Positions 34,492-43,547 of a DNA stretch of 64,000 nt are shown piece by piece. Within the stretch, counting starts at the first letter, position 1; each line of letters starts with the position of its first letter. A program made the position numbers and the translations under genes. The stretch is from Microvirga arvi. Its GTDB lineage: Bacteria > Pseudomonadota > Alphaproteobacteria > Rhizobiales > Beijerinckiaceae. The notes beneath the pieces were generated by a model. That model was not told where the DNA came from and searched no databases. It saw only the letters and a program-made list of their open reading frames with translations. The DNA lies in the NCBI RefSeq assembly GCF_016892765.1, contig NZ_JAFEMD010000019.1, forward strand, positions 50,955 through 114,954, read 5' to 3'.

Positions 34492-35691
34492 TTAGGCTGC
34501 CGGCAGGCAAGCGGGTCCAATAGCTGAGAAGGTCTTGTAGGTGAGGACGAATTCTTGGTGGCCCAGGAGCTCCGACTTTGTTCGGTGGCCCTCACCAAGA
34601 CTGATGACGTGGTCGCGGATTTCTGCTCCGATTTCATTGAGGGTGGCGCGCCCCTCAAGAATGCGGCCCGCATCAATATCCATGTCATCGCTGAGACGAC
34701 GGTAGGTCTCGGGATTGGCGCAGATCTTCACCACTGGAGAAATAGCGGATCCGACTACCGATCCCCGCCCGGTGACAAAAAGAACCACATGACTCCCGCA
34801 GGCGATCAGCTCGGCGATCTCGGCATTGTCGTTGATGTTAGGGAATCCGAACCGCACTTCGCCGTCCGGCACCACGTCGAGCAGATAAAGGCCAGAGGTT
34901 GGCGGCACGTCGCCTGGCTTAAGCAGCCCGCTGATTGGCGATGAACCGGATTTGGCATAGGCACCCATCGACTTCTCCTCGATGGTTGTCAGCCCGCCAT
35001 CCGCGTTGCCGGCCGCGAAAGATCCGTAACCCAAAGTAGCGTAATACTGCGCGGCCTTCGCGACACTGGCCTTGAGTTCGGCTCCGAGTTCCGGTGTGCG
35101 GGCACGCGCTGCCATGATGTGCTCGCAGCCGATGAGCTCGCCGGTCTCCTCGAAGATGCAGGCGGCGCCGGCTGCGATAAGCTTGTCGAACGCCAGACCT
35201 GCGGCCGGATTTCCGGTAATGCCGCTCGTTCCGTCAGAGCCGCCGCAAACCGTTCCAACGATCAACTCGTCAATGCCCATCGGAACTGTCGTCTGGGCGT
35301 CTAGCTCACGTCTACGGGCTGCCACCCATTCCTGCCCCGCCGCGATGGAGGCGCGGGTTCCGCCAGCCGATTGAATGATGATGGTGTGCCCCGGCCGGCC
35401 GCTTCGCTCGACCGCTTGGGCTAAGCGATGCTTGTTGAAGCTTTCACACCCTAGTGAGACGAGAAGAACTGCACCCACATTGGGGTGGGTGCACAGCCGC
35501 TCCATCATCCGTTCGGCATAGGTATTTGGGTAGCATCCGGGAAAGCCGATGACGTGAACGTCACGATCTCTCAGGGGCCACGCAATTTCGCGGGCCACAT
35601 GGTGAGCACATTCTACCAAGTACGCGACAATTATGGTGTTGCGTATCCCCTTGCGCCCGTCGGACCTCAGGTATCCTTGCAAGTTGCTCAT
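34492..35691 (-). CDS. UxaA/GarD-type dehydratase, large C-terminal subunit
   Basis: 399 aa. D-galactarate dehydratase / altronate hydrolase C-terminal domain: MSNLQGYLRSDGRKGIRNTIIVAYLVEC, HPNVGAVLLVSLGCESFNK, IIIQSAGGTRASI, the iron-linked VGTVCGGSDGTSGITGNPAAG, CIFEETGELIGCEHIMAARA and a GFPNINDNAEIAELIACGSHVVLFVTGRGS tail. In many bacteria the N-terminal SAF domain is fused; here it is a separate gene (35688-36008) joined by an ATGA overlap. Removes water from a hexonate or hexarate. Confidence 0.88.
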   Translation of the reverse strand: MSNLQGYLRSDGRKGIRNTIIVAYLVECAHHVAREIAWPLRDRDVHVIGFPGCYPNTYAERMMERLCTHPNVGAVLLVSLGCESFNKHRLAQAVERSGRPGHTIIIQSAGGTRASIAAGQEWVAARRRELDAQTTVPMGIDELIVGTVCGGSDGTSGITGNPAAGLAFDKLIAAGAACIFEETGELIGCEHIMAARARTPELGAELKASVAKAAQYYATLGYGSFAAGNADGGLTTIEEKSMGAYAKSGSSPISGLLKPGDVPPTSGLYLLDVVPDGEVRFGFPNINDNAEIAELIACGSHVVLFVTGRGSVVGSAISPVVKICANPETYRRLSDDMDIDAGRILEGRATLNEIGAEIRDHVISLGEGHRTKSELLGHQEFVLTYKTFSAIGPACLPAA

Positions 35692-36008
35692 GCGACGTGC
35701 CCTTCCGCGCTTAGATCCGGCGCGATGGTATAGGTCGGGATGTAATCGCTTGCGACGTTATGGAAGTGCACGTGCGCGCCCGCAGGAATGTCGCAGGTCG
35801 CCGAGCCGATCGGCGCACCGTACTTCACGATCTTGTCTCCGGCGCGGAGCGCCTGCCGCGCTATCTTGTGCCCGATCCCAAGATCAGCCGACAGGATTGG
35901 CGAGGAAGCCTCCAGTTGAACCCTCTCCCCAGCCTGAATACGAGTACGCGCGACCAGCACGTTGTCTGTAGGGTTGAGGAGCAGCAGACGATTGTCGTGC
36001 ATGAGCAT
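35688..36008 (-). CDS. SAF-domain protein, UxaA-type dehydratase small N-terminal subunit
   Basis: 106 aa SAF fold: NPTDNVLVARTRIQAGERV, LGIGHKIARQALRAGDKIVKYGAPIGSATCDIPAGAHVHFHNVASDY. The GHKIA motif and HVHNV-like end are typical of UxaA/GarD N-terminal domains and of the split small subunits found beside family members. Overlaps the large subunit gene by four bases; starts six bases after the dctM stop. Confidence 0.87.
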   Translation of the reverse strand: MLMHDNRLLLLNPTDNVLVARTRIQAGERVQLEASSPILSADLGIGHKIARQALRAGDKIVKYGAPIGSATCDIPAGAHVHFHNVASDYIPTYTIAPDLSAEGHVA

Positions 36009-36014
36009 GGCCTT

Positions 36015-37295
36015 CTATCGATCTGCTCCGAGGACGAAATCCGGGAGAGCCGTCACCAGCGATGGGATAAAAATGAGCAGGAGCAGGACGATGAGAAGCG
36101 GGATCAGGAAGGGGAAAACTTCTTTGATGAGGTCTTCCAGCTTGATGCCTGCAACGCCCGACACCACGAACAGTCCGATGCCCATCGGCGGCGTCATGAG
36201 CCCGATCATGAGATTGAAAACAAGAACGACCCCGAAGTGCACGGGATCGATCCCCACCTGCGCCATCGTCGGAATCATGACCGGGACCACGAGGATCATA
36301 ATCGCCAATCCTTCGAGGAAGAAACCGGCAATGAAAACCACGAGGTTGATGATTAGGAGCAGGAACAGCGGATCCCGCGTCAGGCCCACCAGATAAGCGG
36401 CAGCCTGCTGCGGCACCTGGAGGGTCGTGATCACCCAGGCAAAGACAGTGGCCGTCGCGATGATAAAGCAGATGGATGCTGTCGTACGGCCGGTCTGAAG
36501 GATTACGGTCCAGAGGTCCTTCGCGCTCAGCTCTCGATACACGAAGACACCGAGCACGAGCGCGTACAGGGAGGCTACGATCGCCGCTTCGGTTGGGGAA
36601 AAGATACCGAGCATGATACCGCCAATGATGATAAAGGGGGTCATCAGCGGGAGAAACGCCTTCTGGGAAGCTCGGCCGGTTTCGGACCACGTCGCCTTGG
36701 GCTCCGTGGGGAAGTTTTGCCTCCTCGCCATCAAGGTGATCATCACCATCAGCGATCCTGCTGTCATGAGCCCCGGAACCACGCCGCCCAAGAAGAGCCG
36801 CCCGATGGACGCGTCCGCGAGAACACCGTAGATCACCATAGGAATGGAAGGTGGGATGAGAGGACCAACGATGCAGGATGCGACGGTCACGGCTCCAGCG
36901 AAGGCAGGGCGATAACCTGCCTCCCGCATGGCCTTGATCTCCATGGCACCCAGGCCGCCCGCGTCAGCAACCGCTGAACCCGACATTCCGGAGAAGATGA
37001 CGCTGGCAAGGACGTTCACTTGGGCCAGCCCGCCGCGCATATGCCCGATCAGAGAATGCGAGAAGTGAAAGATCCGGTCGGTGATCCCGGACGTGTTCAT
37101 GAGGTTGCCAGCTAGGATGAAGAACGGCACTGCGAGCAGCGGAAAGGAGTCGATTCCTCCAACCATCCGCTGCGGGATCACCACAAGCGGCATGTCATTC
37201 CACCACATGAAGAGGAGTGCGGCGACGCCCAGCGTAAACGCGATGGGCATCCCTAGCCCCAGCAAGACGGCCCAGGTTACAGACAGAGGTCCCAT
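36015..37295 (-). CDS. dctM: TRAP transporter large membrane subunit DctM (second system)
   Basis: 426 aa with about 12 membrane segments: LLAVPFFILAGNLMNTSGITDRIFHFSHSLIGHMRGGLAQVNVLASVIFSGMSGSAVADAGGLGAME, GPLIPPSIPMVIYGVLADASIGRLFLGGVVPGL and HFGVVLVFNLMIGLMTPPMGIGLFVVSG are the family signature blocks. The Gly-Met-Ser-Gly-Ser-Ala-Val-Ala-Asp motif is canonical here, whereas the other DctM (23928) has GLTASSNADA. Sodium-coupled import of the operon's substrate. Confidence 0.93.
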   Translation of the reverse strand: MGPLSVTWAVLLGLGMPIAFTLGVAALLFMWWNDMPLVVIPQRMVGGIDSFPLLAVPFFILAGNLMNTSGITDRIFHFSHSLIGHMRGGLAQVNVLASVIFSGMSGSAVADAGGLGAMEIKAMREAGYRPAFAGAVTVASCIVGPLIPPSIPMVIYGVLADASIGRLFLGGVVPGLMTAGSLMVMITLMARRQNFPTEPKATWSETGRASQKAFLPLMTPFIIIGGIMLGIFSPTEAAIVASLYALVLGVFVYRELSAKDLWTVILQTGRTTASICFIIATATVFAWVITTLQVPQQAAAYLVGLTRDPLFLLLIINLVVFIAGFFLEGLAIMILVVPVMIPTMAQVGIDPVHFGVVLVFNLMIGLMTPPMGIGLFVVSGVAGIKLEDLIKEVFPFLIPLLIVLLLLIFIPSLVTALPDFVLGADR

Positions 37296-37310
37296 GATTG
37301 TCTCTTAACC

Positions 37311-37817
37311 TTAGAGTGACCGGTGCTGGATGGGTTCAGGACCCGCAACAAGGATCCGTATGCTTATGCAGAGGGTGCGAAGCAGCATCGCCGCGGCCGC
37401 CAACGGAAGAGGGGCGAAGACAAAGGCCATTGAGATTTCCAAGGCCGTTGACGGCAGTTCTGCGACCTTGAAGGCCAGGTCGGCTCCCTTGACGATTAGA
37501 ACGAGAAGGAACAGCGCCATAAGAGCGTTCATCCAAAGGGCGATGATCTTGGCCAGAGGCTTCGGAAGCCGGTCGATCAGCATCCCGATGGCGATGTGCT
37601 CGCCGTAACGCATGGCCTGGGAAGCCCCGACGAATACGCTCCATACGAAGAGGTATCGCGCGAGCTCTTCTGTCCACGTCAACGGGAGGTCAAACACATA
37701 TCGGCTGAATACCTGCAGAACCAAGACCGCAAAGGTCACGGCGATCGAGCCTGCGAGGAGAAATTCCTCGCAGAACTCAAGGACGGCAGCCGTCTTCCGC
37801 ATATGATCAGAATTCAT
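37311..37817 (-). CDS. dctQ: TRAP transporter small membrane subunit DctQ (second system)
   Basis: 168 aa, four hydrophobic segments. Contains FSRYVFDLPLTWTEELARYLFVWSVFVGASQAMRYGEHIAIGMLIDRLP, the classical DctQ signature (RYVF, W-E-E, H-I). ATG at 37817; an internal Met6 is a weaker option. Lies between dctP and dctM of the same minus operon. Confidence 0.9.
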   Translation of the reverse strand: MNSDHMRKTAAVLEFCEEFLLAGSIAVTFAVLVLQVFSRYVFDLPLTWTEELARYLFVWSVFVGASQAMRYGEHIAIGMLIDRLPKPLAKIIALWMNALMALFLLVLIVKGADLAFKVAELPSTALEISMAFVFAPLPLAAAAMLLRTLCISIRILVAGPEPIQHRSL

Positions 37818-37853
37818 CCTACACCTGATTCAAGCGATGGAGTTTTGGTGGGG

Positions 37854-38834
37854 TCACGGAATGGCCGCGAGTGCAGCGTACGTGCCCTTGCCCCAAGCTT
37901 CCTCGAACTTGGCATAGACGGGAGCCATGGCCTTGCGCATGGCCTCCTGATCAGGCCGGGTAACCTGCATTCCCTTGGTTTCGAGCGACTTCACAAGCTC
38001 GCTCTCGAGAGCATCGATTTGAGCGTTGTACTTGACGCCGGCTGCCTTGAATGCCTCGATCACGACCTTCCGGTCAGCCTCATTGGCAGCGCTCCAGGAA
38101 TCTTCGGCCACCAGCGGCGAGATCATCGACACGAGGTGTCCGGTCAGGGCGAGATGCTTCTGAACCTCGTAGAACTTTGCCGAATTGATGGTCGGGAGGG
38201 GGTTCTCCTGTCCATCCACGACGCCGGTCTGCAGGCTGAGATAAAGTTCCGGGAATGCCATCGGGGTTGGGGACATACCGAGAGCTCGCGCCCACTCCAG
38301 GCTGAGCGCAATCTCAGGAACGCGCAGCTTGAGCCCCGCGGTATCCGCCACGCTGTCGATAGGCCGCTTGCTGTTCGTTAGATGCCGCGATCCATAGTAC
38401 CATACATCAAGCAGCCTGATCTTGTGACGCTGACGCAATTCGTCATAGAGCTTCTGCCCCTCTGGGCTGTCAACGATCCGACGCAGGTGGGCGAAGTCTT
38501 TAGCTAGATACGGAGCTTCCAGAACAGAGAGGCGCTTGCTCCACTGGCTCAAGATCCCGGGGCCGTCGAGTGCCATCTGAACGGTTCCCACCGTCATCCC
38601 AGTAATGATTTCCTTGGCGCTTCCGATCTGGCCAGCCGGATAGACTTTAATCTGGATGCGGCCTGAGGTCTTTTCCTCAATCTCCTTCGCGGCTGCCGTC
38701 ACAGCATGGTTTGCTGGGTGATCAGGCGGAATGATGTTGGCGAGCTTCCACTCGATGGCGTTCACCGCGCTGGGGACGAGAGCAAGCGCTAATGCGATCC
38801 CCCGAAGCCACGTTCTGATTCCTTGAGCATTCAT
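37854..38834 (-). CDS. dctP: TRAP transporter substrate-binding protein DctP (second system)
   Basis: 326 aa from the ATG at 38834 (GAGGGAG upstream; another Met at 38855 is less likely). Signal peptide about 1-28 (LRGIALALALVPSAVNA). Mature protein: EWKLANIIPPDHPANHAVTAAAKEIEEKTSGRIQIKVYPAGQIGSAKEIITGM, then LKLRVPEIALSLEWARALGMSPTPMAFPELYLSLQTGVVDGQENPLP with the substrate-clamping Arg and the Gly-Gln-Glu-Asn-Pro motif of sugar-acid-type DctP. Unlike five other importer binding-protein genes here, no clear hairpin follows it. Confidence 0.93.
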   Translation of the reverse strand: MNAQGIRTWLRGIALALALVPSAVNAIEWKLANIIPPDHPANHAVTAAAKEIEEKTSGRIQIKVYPAGQIGSAKEIITGMTVGTVQMALDGPGILSQWSKRLSVLEAPYLAKDFAHLRRIVDSPEGQKLYDELRQRHKIRLLDVWYYGSRHLTNSKRPIDSVADTAGLKLRVPEIALSLEWARALGMSPTPMAFPELYLSLQTGVVDGQENPLPTINSAKFYEVQKHLALTGHLVSMISPLVAEDSWSAANEADRKVVIEAFKAAGVKYNAQIDALESELVKSLETKGMQVTRPDQEAMRKAMAPVYAKFEEAWGKGTYAALAAIP

Positions 38835-38907
38835 CGGTTTCCACTCCCTCTTCATCTCGCCGTTTGTAGTGGCTGAGAATTTCTATGTTTCACGCCGGCG
38901 GATACTT

Positions 38908-39591
38908 TCATTGCGGGTCATTTGGTCGGCGCTGTTGCTCACTCTTGATCTGCTTGAGCAGGACCTCCCGCGCTGAAACGAGATGGCGCAGACAGGCACT
39001 GTGGACCCTCTCAACGTCGCGTGCGGCAAGTGCATCGCAGATTTCCTGGTGCTCACGTATTGTGTCTGCGGCGCGTGGGGAGCGAGTCGAGAAAATGCGC
39101 AGGAGATGCGCCTGACTGGTGAGAGACGAATGGATTCCCGTCAGAACCTTATTGCCGGTCGCGGCCACGATGGTGCGATGGAAGGCGCTGTCTGCCTCAA
39201 TTGCTGCAACCGGATTCTCGAATTTGGTACCGTGGCTGGCGTCTTCCAAGCGCTTAATAGTATCCGAAAGTTCGTTCAGCAGAGAAGGTGTAATCGCCCC
39301 TAGGTTGACAGCATCGACGGCAGCAGCGGGTTCGAGCAGTTCCCTCACCTTGTAGATATCTCTGACATCGTCGGGAGTGAACTCTCTGACCGTCGTTCCG
39401 CGGCGAGCTCTGATCTCGACCAAACCTTCAGACTCAAGCTGCTTGAGCGCCTCTTTAACAGGAGATGGGCTGACCTGGAGTTCCTCAGCGATCTTGTCAA
39501 CGTGGAGACGCTCTCCAAGCGACAACTCAAAGCGGAGTATCCGCTTTCGCAACTCTTTGTAGGCATGCTCAGCGAGAGTGGGTAGGGACAT
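38908..39591 (-). CDS. GntR family transcriptional regulator, FCD (FadR-type) subfamily
   Basis: 227 aa. Winged HTH at about 5-72 (AYKELRKRILRFELSLGERLHVDKIAEELQVSPSPVKEALKQLESEGLVEIRARRGTTV); FCD domain with EADSAFHRTIVAATGNKVL and REHQEICDALAARDVERVHSACLRHLV, including the metal-coordinating Asp and His. Encoded first in the minus-strand sugar-acid operon, 73 bases before dctP, so it is probably autoregulated. A perfect inverted repeat is found at 39601-39617 directly upstream. Confidence 0.9.
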   Translation of the reverse strand: MSLPTLAEHAYKELRKRILRFELSLGERLHVDKIAEELQVSPSPVKEALKQLESEGLVEIRARRGTTVREFTPDDVRDIYKVRELLEPAAAVDAVNLGAITPSLLNELSDTIKRLEDASHGTKFENPVAAIEADSAFHRTIVAATGNKVLTGIHSSLTSQAHLLRIFSTRSPRAADTIREHQEICDALAARDVERVHSACLRHLVSAREVLLKQIKSEQQRRPNDPQ

Positions 39592-39600
39592 TATGTGCCG

Positions 39601-39617
39601 TGAAATAAAAAATTTCA
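39601..39617. promoter_or_regulatory. Candidate GntR operator TGAAAT-A5-ATTTCA
   Basis: Perfect six-base inverted repeat with a five-A spacer, ten bases upstream of the gntR start codon on the minus strand. Position suits autorepression of the sugar-acid operon. Inferred from symmetry and location. Confidence 0.4.
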
Positions 39618-40042
39618 GTCAGCATCCTCCAAGATATTTGTGATGTCAACGTTCTGACGAGCTGGCTCGGCTTTATGTTGGTTGCGTCTACTGAGGTGGG
39701 CTATGATACGTTACTTTGTTGTGAGACTTCTTAAATGAAGCTCCAAGTCTGCCATTCGCGTTGTCGATGAGTTCGGTCCTCGTGCCCTGTGACGCAATCT
39801 GATGGGAAGTGTTTACGTTCTGTCTCTCGCTATCCAGTTGACCTGACGCGCATCCAGAGCATTGCATCTTTGCCTCGTTCGCGGTCCTTTCAGAGGTGGC
39901 TTGATTAGCTACCGGACACCGGAGCAGGGGGATCCTCGAGATAGAAAGGCTGCGGGCTGCGGCAATCTTCGGTTGAAACAGAGTAACAACGGCAATATCG
40001 TCCCGACATCGGCGCCCAAAGGGCGATGACGAGGGAGAGAAC
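39618..40042. other. Intergenic region upstream of gntR and the DUF6641-like gene
   Basis: About 425 bases, more AT-rich than its neighbours, with stops in all frames. I see no recognisable gene, tRNA or strong hairpin. It must contain the promoters of both divergent genes; GGGAGAG precedes the ATG at 40043. Confidence 0.4.
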
Positions 40043-40507
40043 ATGTCGGTTTTGAAGTCGCTGAAGTTGTCAGATGCAAAGCCCGCCGCGCAGGCTAAGA
40101 CGCCTGTTGAGCGAGGTCGCGAGAAGCTCGTCGAGAACCTTGCCCTTCAAAAGCAGCTTGCCGAGGCAACGATCGCTGGAACGGTCTTCGACCCGCCGAA
40201 GCACTTTATCATGCGCACAAACGGGGAAGGGGCTCGTGTCCGGGTGGAGGTGCCTCGGCGTGTCCGCAAAGGCTGGTTCGAAGACGGAAGCCGCACGACG
40301 CACTTCATCATGCAGTACGGCGGTCGGCCACTGGAAATTGCGAAAGGCAAGACGGCCATCGAGGTTGGTCCTCTCCCCAAGCTCCCTACGCTGATCGACA
40401 GTCTCATTGAGGCCGTGCGTGCTGGAGAGCTGGATTCGGCCATCGCTACTGCTGCGGCTGAGAGGGGACGAATTCTAAACCGCAATGGAAAGCCAAGCGC
40501 CAGCTGA
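40043..40507 (+). CDS. Hypothetical protein, DUF6641-like
   Basis: 154 aa soluble protein. MSVLKSLKLSDAKPAA at the start, then PVERGREKLVENLALQKQLAEATIAGT, VRVEVPRRVRKGWFEDGSRTTHFIMQYGGRPLEIAKGKTAIEVGPLPKLPTLIDSLIEAVRAGELD. I recall this pattern from DUF6641-type proteins of alphaproteobacterial accessory regions, plasmids and prophages; function unknown. GGGAGAG precedes the ATG. It is an orphan here, ended by the strong terminator at 40555. Confidence 0.7.
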   Translation: MSVLKSLKLSDAKPAAQAKTPVERGREKLVENLALQKQLAEATIAGTVFDPPKHFIMRTNGEGARVRVEVPRRVRKGWFEDGSRTTHFIMQYGGRPLEIAKGKTAIEVGPLPKLPTLIDSLIEAVRAGELDSAIATAAAERGRILNRNGKPSAS

Positions 40508-40554
40508 AATTAGACTGGTGAGCTCCCGGCTCCAGGAAGGGAGCTTGGGTTTGT

Positions 40555-40582
40555 GTATCAGTCCCCCGATGGGGACTGATAC
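40555..40582. terminator. Strong hairpin terminator between convergent genes
   Basis: Perfect 12-base stem GTATCAGTCCCC / GGGGACTGATAC with a CGAT loop, lying between the DUF6641-like gene (+, ends 40507) and the amidase (-, ends 40618). A smaller AGCTCCC / GGGAGCT stem precedes it near 40521-40544. No T run on either side, so termination strength is uncertain, but the position suits a shared bidirectional terminator. Confidence 0.65.
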
Positions 40583-40617
40583 TCCAAGGAAGCGTCGTTT
40601 CCTAATCGTGGACTTGG

Positions 40618-42009
40618 TTAGCCCAGGAAATTGGTCAAGTTTGGAGCCTCAGGAGTGCCGAGCACTTCTTCAATCGCTAGTGCAACCGACAGTGCCTGCA
40701 TATCAGCCCCTTCAGGACATATGATTTGCAGTCCTATTGGGAGATTCCCGGGCTTCTGCGGCAGGGGAATGCTCACGGCGGGACATGCGAAATAATTCGC
40801 AGGCTGAGTGTTGCGGGTCATGCCCAGAGCGACGTCAAGGGCCTTCTGTTCATCATCCAGGTCAGCCACAGAAGGTGGAGGCGTCGCGGTCGTCGGAGTG
40901 ACCCAACCGTCGAACCCTGAGAACTTTTCGGACACGCTCTGGCGGGACTTGGTTCGCTTTGCCTCAAGAGCCAGATAATCTGCTGCGGTCACATCAAGGC
41001 CAGACGTCGCGCGCTTCGCAACAATTGGATCCATCTGGTCGCGACCGGCAAGGAAGCGATCTCGGCCAAGGGTCGCGATGAGGCAGGCCGGGAGAACAGC
41101 AGGGAAATAACGCTCGCGTTCGCTCGCCTCGGGAACAGACACAGGCCTCAACCGGCACCCTGCAGCCGATAGAGCTTCCATCGCACCCCTGATTTGCGCT
41201 TCGACAACCGGATCGAGGTTGTCGAAGAAGTACTCCTGCGGAACGCCGAGCCGGAGCGCGTCGACCGGAAGAGGGCGTGCTTCCGGTTCACCAGTGAGCG
41301 TAGCCACAGCAATCGCAGCGTCTCGGGCACTGCGCGTTAGCAAGCCAGGCGTATCTAAATGAGGGGCCAGGGGGAAGGCGCCATCAGTCGAGAAGAAACC
41401 GGGTGTCGTCTTGAGCCCGAATATCCCATTGAACGCGGCGGGGACGCGGACTGAGCCGCCCGTATCCGACCCAATGGCGAAGGCACATAAACCGGCGGCA
41501 ACTGCAACGCCTGAACCAGAGCTTGAGCCTCCAGGTAGGCGCGGCGTTTGTGCGTCCCATGGATTGATCGGTGTTCCGTGGGCGCTGGACACCCCCGTAA
41601 TGCCGAGGGCGAACTCGACGGTCTTTGTCTTACCAAGGATAACGCATCCTGCCTGACGCAAACTCTTGACCAGGGGACCCTCTAAACCGGCGATGTCGTC
41701 GATGTTCATTTTGGTGCCCGCTGTCGTGGGCATACCTTCAACAACGAACAGATCCTTCACGGCGACCGGTACACCCATGAGCGGACCAAGATCCGTGCCG
41801 GCCGAATAGAGCGCATCGATTGCGCGTGCGGTCTCAAGCGCCTGCTCAGCGGCAACATGCTGGAATGCCCTGAGTCGTGGGTCGAGCAGTTCAATGCGGG
41901 AGAGATAAGCCCGCGTCGCCCGTTCGGATGTCATCTCGCCGGCTCGAAACCGTCGGGCGAAATCAGCGAGCCCTCCCTGACCAAGTGGATCATCCTCCAA
42001 CACGACCAT
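40618..42009 (-). CDS. Amidase signature (AS) family amidase
   Basis: 463 aa. Ser-Ser-Lys amidase: catalytic Lys in GVPVAVKDLFVVEG, the signature PRLPGGSSSGSGVAVAAGLCAFAIGSDTGGSVRVPAAFNGIFGLK with the cis-Ser and nucleophile Ser. No signal peptide. It is transcribed alone, divergent from the second LIV importer (livK at 42236), so import of an amide by LIV and cytoplasmic hydrolysis by this enzyme is a natural reading. Related to Glu-tRNA amidotransferase GatA but lacks its Gat partners. Confidence 0.9.
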   Translation of the reverse strand: MVVLEDDPLGQGGLADFARRFRAGEMTSERATRAYLSRIELLDPRLRAFQHVAAEQALETARAIDALYSAGTDLGPLMGVPVAVKDLFVVEGMPTTAGTKMNIDDIAGLEGPLVKSLRQAGCVILGKTKTVEFALGITGVSSAHGTPINPWDAQTPRLPGGSSSGSGVAVAAGLCAFAIGSDTGGSVRVPAAFNGIFGLKTTPGFFSTDGAFPLAPHLDTPGLLTRSARDAAIAVATLTGEPEARPLPVDALRLGVPQEYFFDNLDPVVEAQIRGAMEALSAAGCRLRPVSVPEASERERYFPAVLPACLIATLGRDRFLAGRDQMDPIVAKRATSGLDVTAADYLALEAKRTKSRQSVSEKFSGFDGWVTPTTATPPPSVADLDDEQKALDVALGMTRNTQPANYFACPAVSIPLPQKPGNLPIGLQIICPEGADMQALSVALAIEEVLGTPEAPNLTNFLG

Positions 42010-42235
42010 TCAGCGTCCCTCGTAATATTAGAACATGGCCGCTTTCCGCAGCGCAGGTATGCGAACCATGACAGATGTCATTTCGCCGGTGAGGATAATA
42101 TCCAGCTGAGCTCTGTCGAGAAAAAAGTGTTTGGCAGTGCTCGAACACGCGCACTAGGCTTCACTCGCTGCAGAAGGGTTTCTTTCTCGCAGCAAAAGAC
42201 TTCCTAGTGAAGCCAATAAAAAGGTGAGGAAACAA

Positions 42236-43426
42236 ATGAAGATCGCTATCGCCGCTGCCTTGGCAGCTACTCTGTCCATCGCCGGCGCCCCGGCTCAGGC
42301 GCAGGTTGAGGTAGGCGTTATCAACAGCCTCTCGGGGAATTTTGCAGCATTTGGCGAACGGTATCGCACAGGCCTTCAGGTTGCACTTGACGAGATCAAC
42401 GCGAACGGAGGTATCAAAGGTCAGCAGCTCACCCTAACGATTCAGGATGACCGGTCCGAAGCGAAGAGCGCGCTTGCCGCAGCTGAGAGCTTTGCCAGCA
42501 AAGGCGTTCCGCTTGTCATCGGCTCCTACGCCTCATCGATTACAGGACCACTTGCTCAGTTCCTGACGCGCCAGAAGGTTCCGATGATCGTTCTGGGCAG
42601 CGCCGACGACAGCATCACGAAGCCGGGTTCGCCGTGGGTGTTCCGTGCCAAGCACAATTCGACGATCGTCGGGAAGGCCTACTTCGATTATTTCGACCAT
42701 CTCAAGAATACAAAGAAAGATGTGCCTCTTGAGACGGTCGCCATGCTGTACGGTAACGGTGCATGGCCGACCTCACTGGCGAAGGAAGGCAAGCGTCTCG
42801 CCACGGAGCGTGGGTACAAGGTCGTTGGTGACCAATCCTATGATCAGGGCGTCACTGATTTTCGGCCGATCCTCAACCGCTTCCGCGGCGCCAATCCGGA
42901 TATCCTCTATATCGTATCCTATGCAGAGGATGGTGTCGCGATCACCCGGCAGATGCGTGAGGTTGGCCTCAATGCCAAGGTCATCGCCATCGATACATCC
43001 GCGGCTCTTCCAAGCTTCGTTCAGCAAGTCGGAAAATCGGCTGACTATGTTGCAACAGCCGTAAGTTGGAGCCAGGACGTGAAGTATCCCGGTGCTCAGG
43101 AGCTCTATGAGCGCCTGAAGGCCAAGGCCGGCGGTGAACCCTCGTTCTATGAGGCAGAAGGGTACCTCGCGCTGATGGTCGCTGCCGATGCGCTGCGTCG
43201 TGCCGACCCGAAGTCGCGAGACTCAGTGCGCGAGGCGCTGGCTGCCACCGACATCACGACGCCCGTGACGACAGTGAACTTCAAGAGTGCTGATGGCTTC
43301 CAGGGTCAGAACCCAATCCGAAGCCTTATCCTGCAGATCCAGGACGGCAAGCACGTCACGGTATTCCCGGATGATCTCGCTGCGAAGCAGGCGCAGCATC
43401 CCACGCCGGAATGGTCAACCCGCTAA
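42236..43426 (+). CDS. LIV-type ABC importer substrate-binding protein (second system)
   Basis: 396 aa from ATG at 42236 (GGTGAGGA upstream). Sec signal MKIAIAAALAATLSIAGAPAQAQ; mature VEVGVINSLSGNFAAFGERYRTGLQVALDEINANGGIKGQQLTLTIQDDRSEAKSALAAAESF is typical of the Leu/Ile/Val receptor fold, as is PVVIGSYAS-like VIGSYASSITGPLAQFLTRQKVP. Followed by a GC hairpin, then livHMGF. No regulator sits beside it. Its ligand may be an amide cleaved by the divergent amidase. Confidence 0.93.
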   Translation: MKIAIAAALAATLSIAGAPAQAQVEVGVINSLSGNFAAFGERYRTGLQVALDEINANGGIKGQQLTLTIQDDRSEAKSALAAAESFASKGVPLVIGSYASSITGPLAQFLTRQKVPMIVLGSADDSITKPGSPWVFRAKHNSTIVGKAYFDYFDHLKNTKKDVPLETVAMLYGNGAWPTSLAKEGKRLATERGYKVVGDQSYDQGVTDFRPILNRFRGANPDILYIVSYAEDGVAITRQMREVGLNAKVIAIDTSAALPSFVQQVGKSADYVATAVSWSQDVKYPGAQELYERLKAKAGGEPSFYEAEGYLALMVAADALRRADPKSRDSVREALAATDITTPVTTVNFKSADGFQGQNPIRSLILQIQDGKHVTVFPDDLAAKQAQHPTPEWSTR

Positions 43427-43436
43427 CACAATTGGA

Positions 43437-43455
43437 CCGGCGGCACAGCCGCCGG
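43437..43455 (+). promoter_or_regulatory. Intercistronic hairpin after the second LIV binding protein
   Basis: Perfect eight-base arms CCGGCGGC (43437-43444) and GCCGCCGG (43448-43455) with an ACA loop, ten bases past the binding-protein stop and 92 bases before livH. No T run follows. Likely protects or separates the upstream mRNA segment. Confidence 0.6.
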
Positions 43456-43547
43456 CCCAACCGAAACGGCAGTCACACATGACGACTGGCTCGCAACCGC
43501 GCATTTGCCTGCAGCGGATGAACACGTGACAGCAATCAGGAACAGGA

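Noticed and set aside
40618..42009. GatA subunit of the Glu-tRNA amidotransferase
   Set aside because: Amidase signature is shared, but there are no GatB/GatC neighbours and the gene is divergent from a LIV importer, so a catabolic amidase is more likely.
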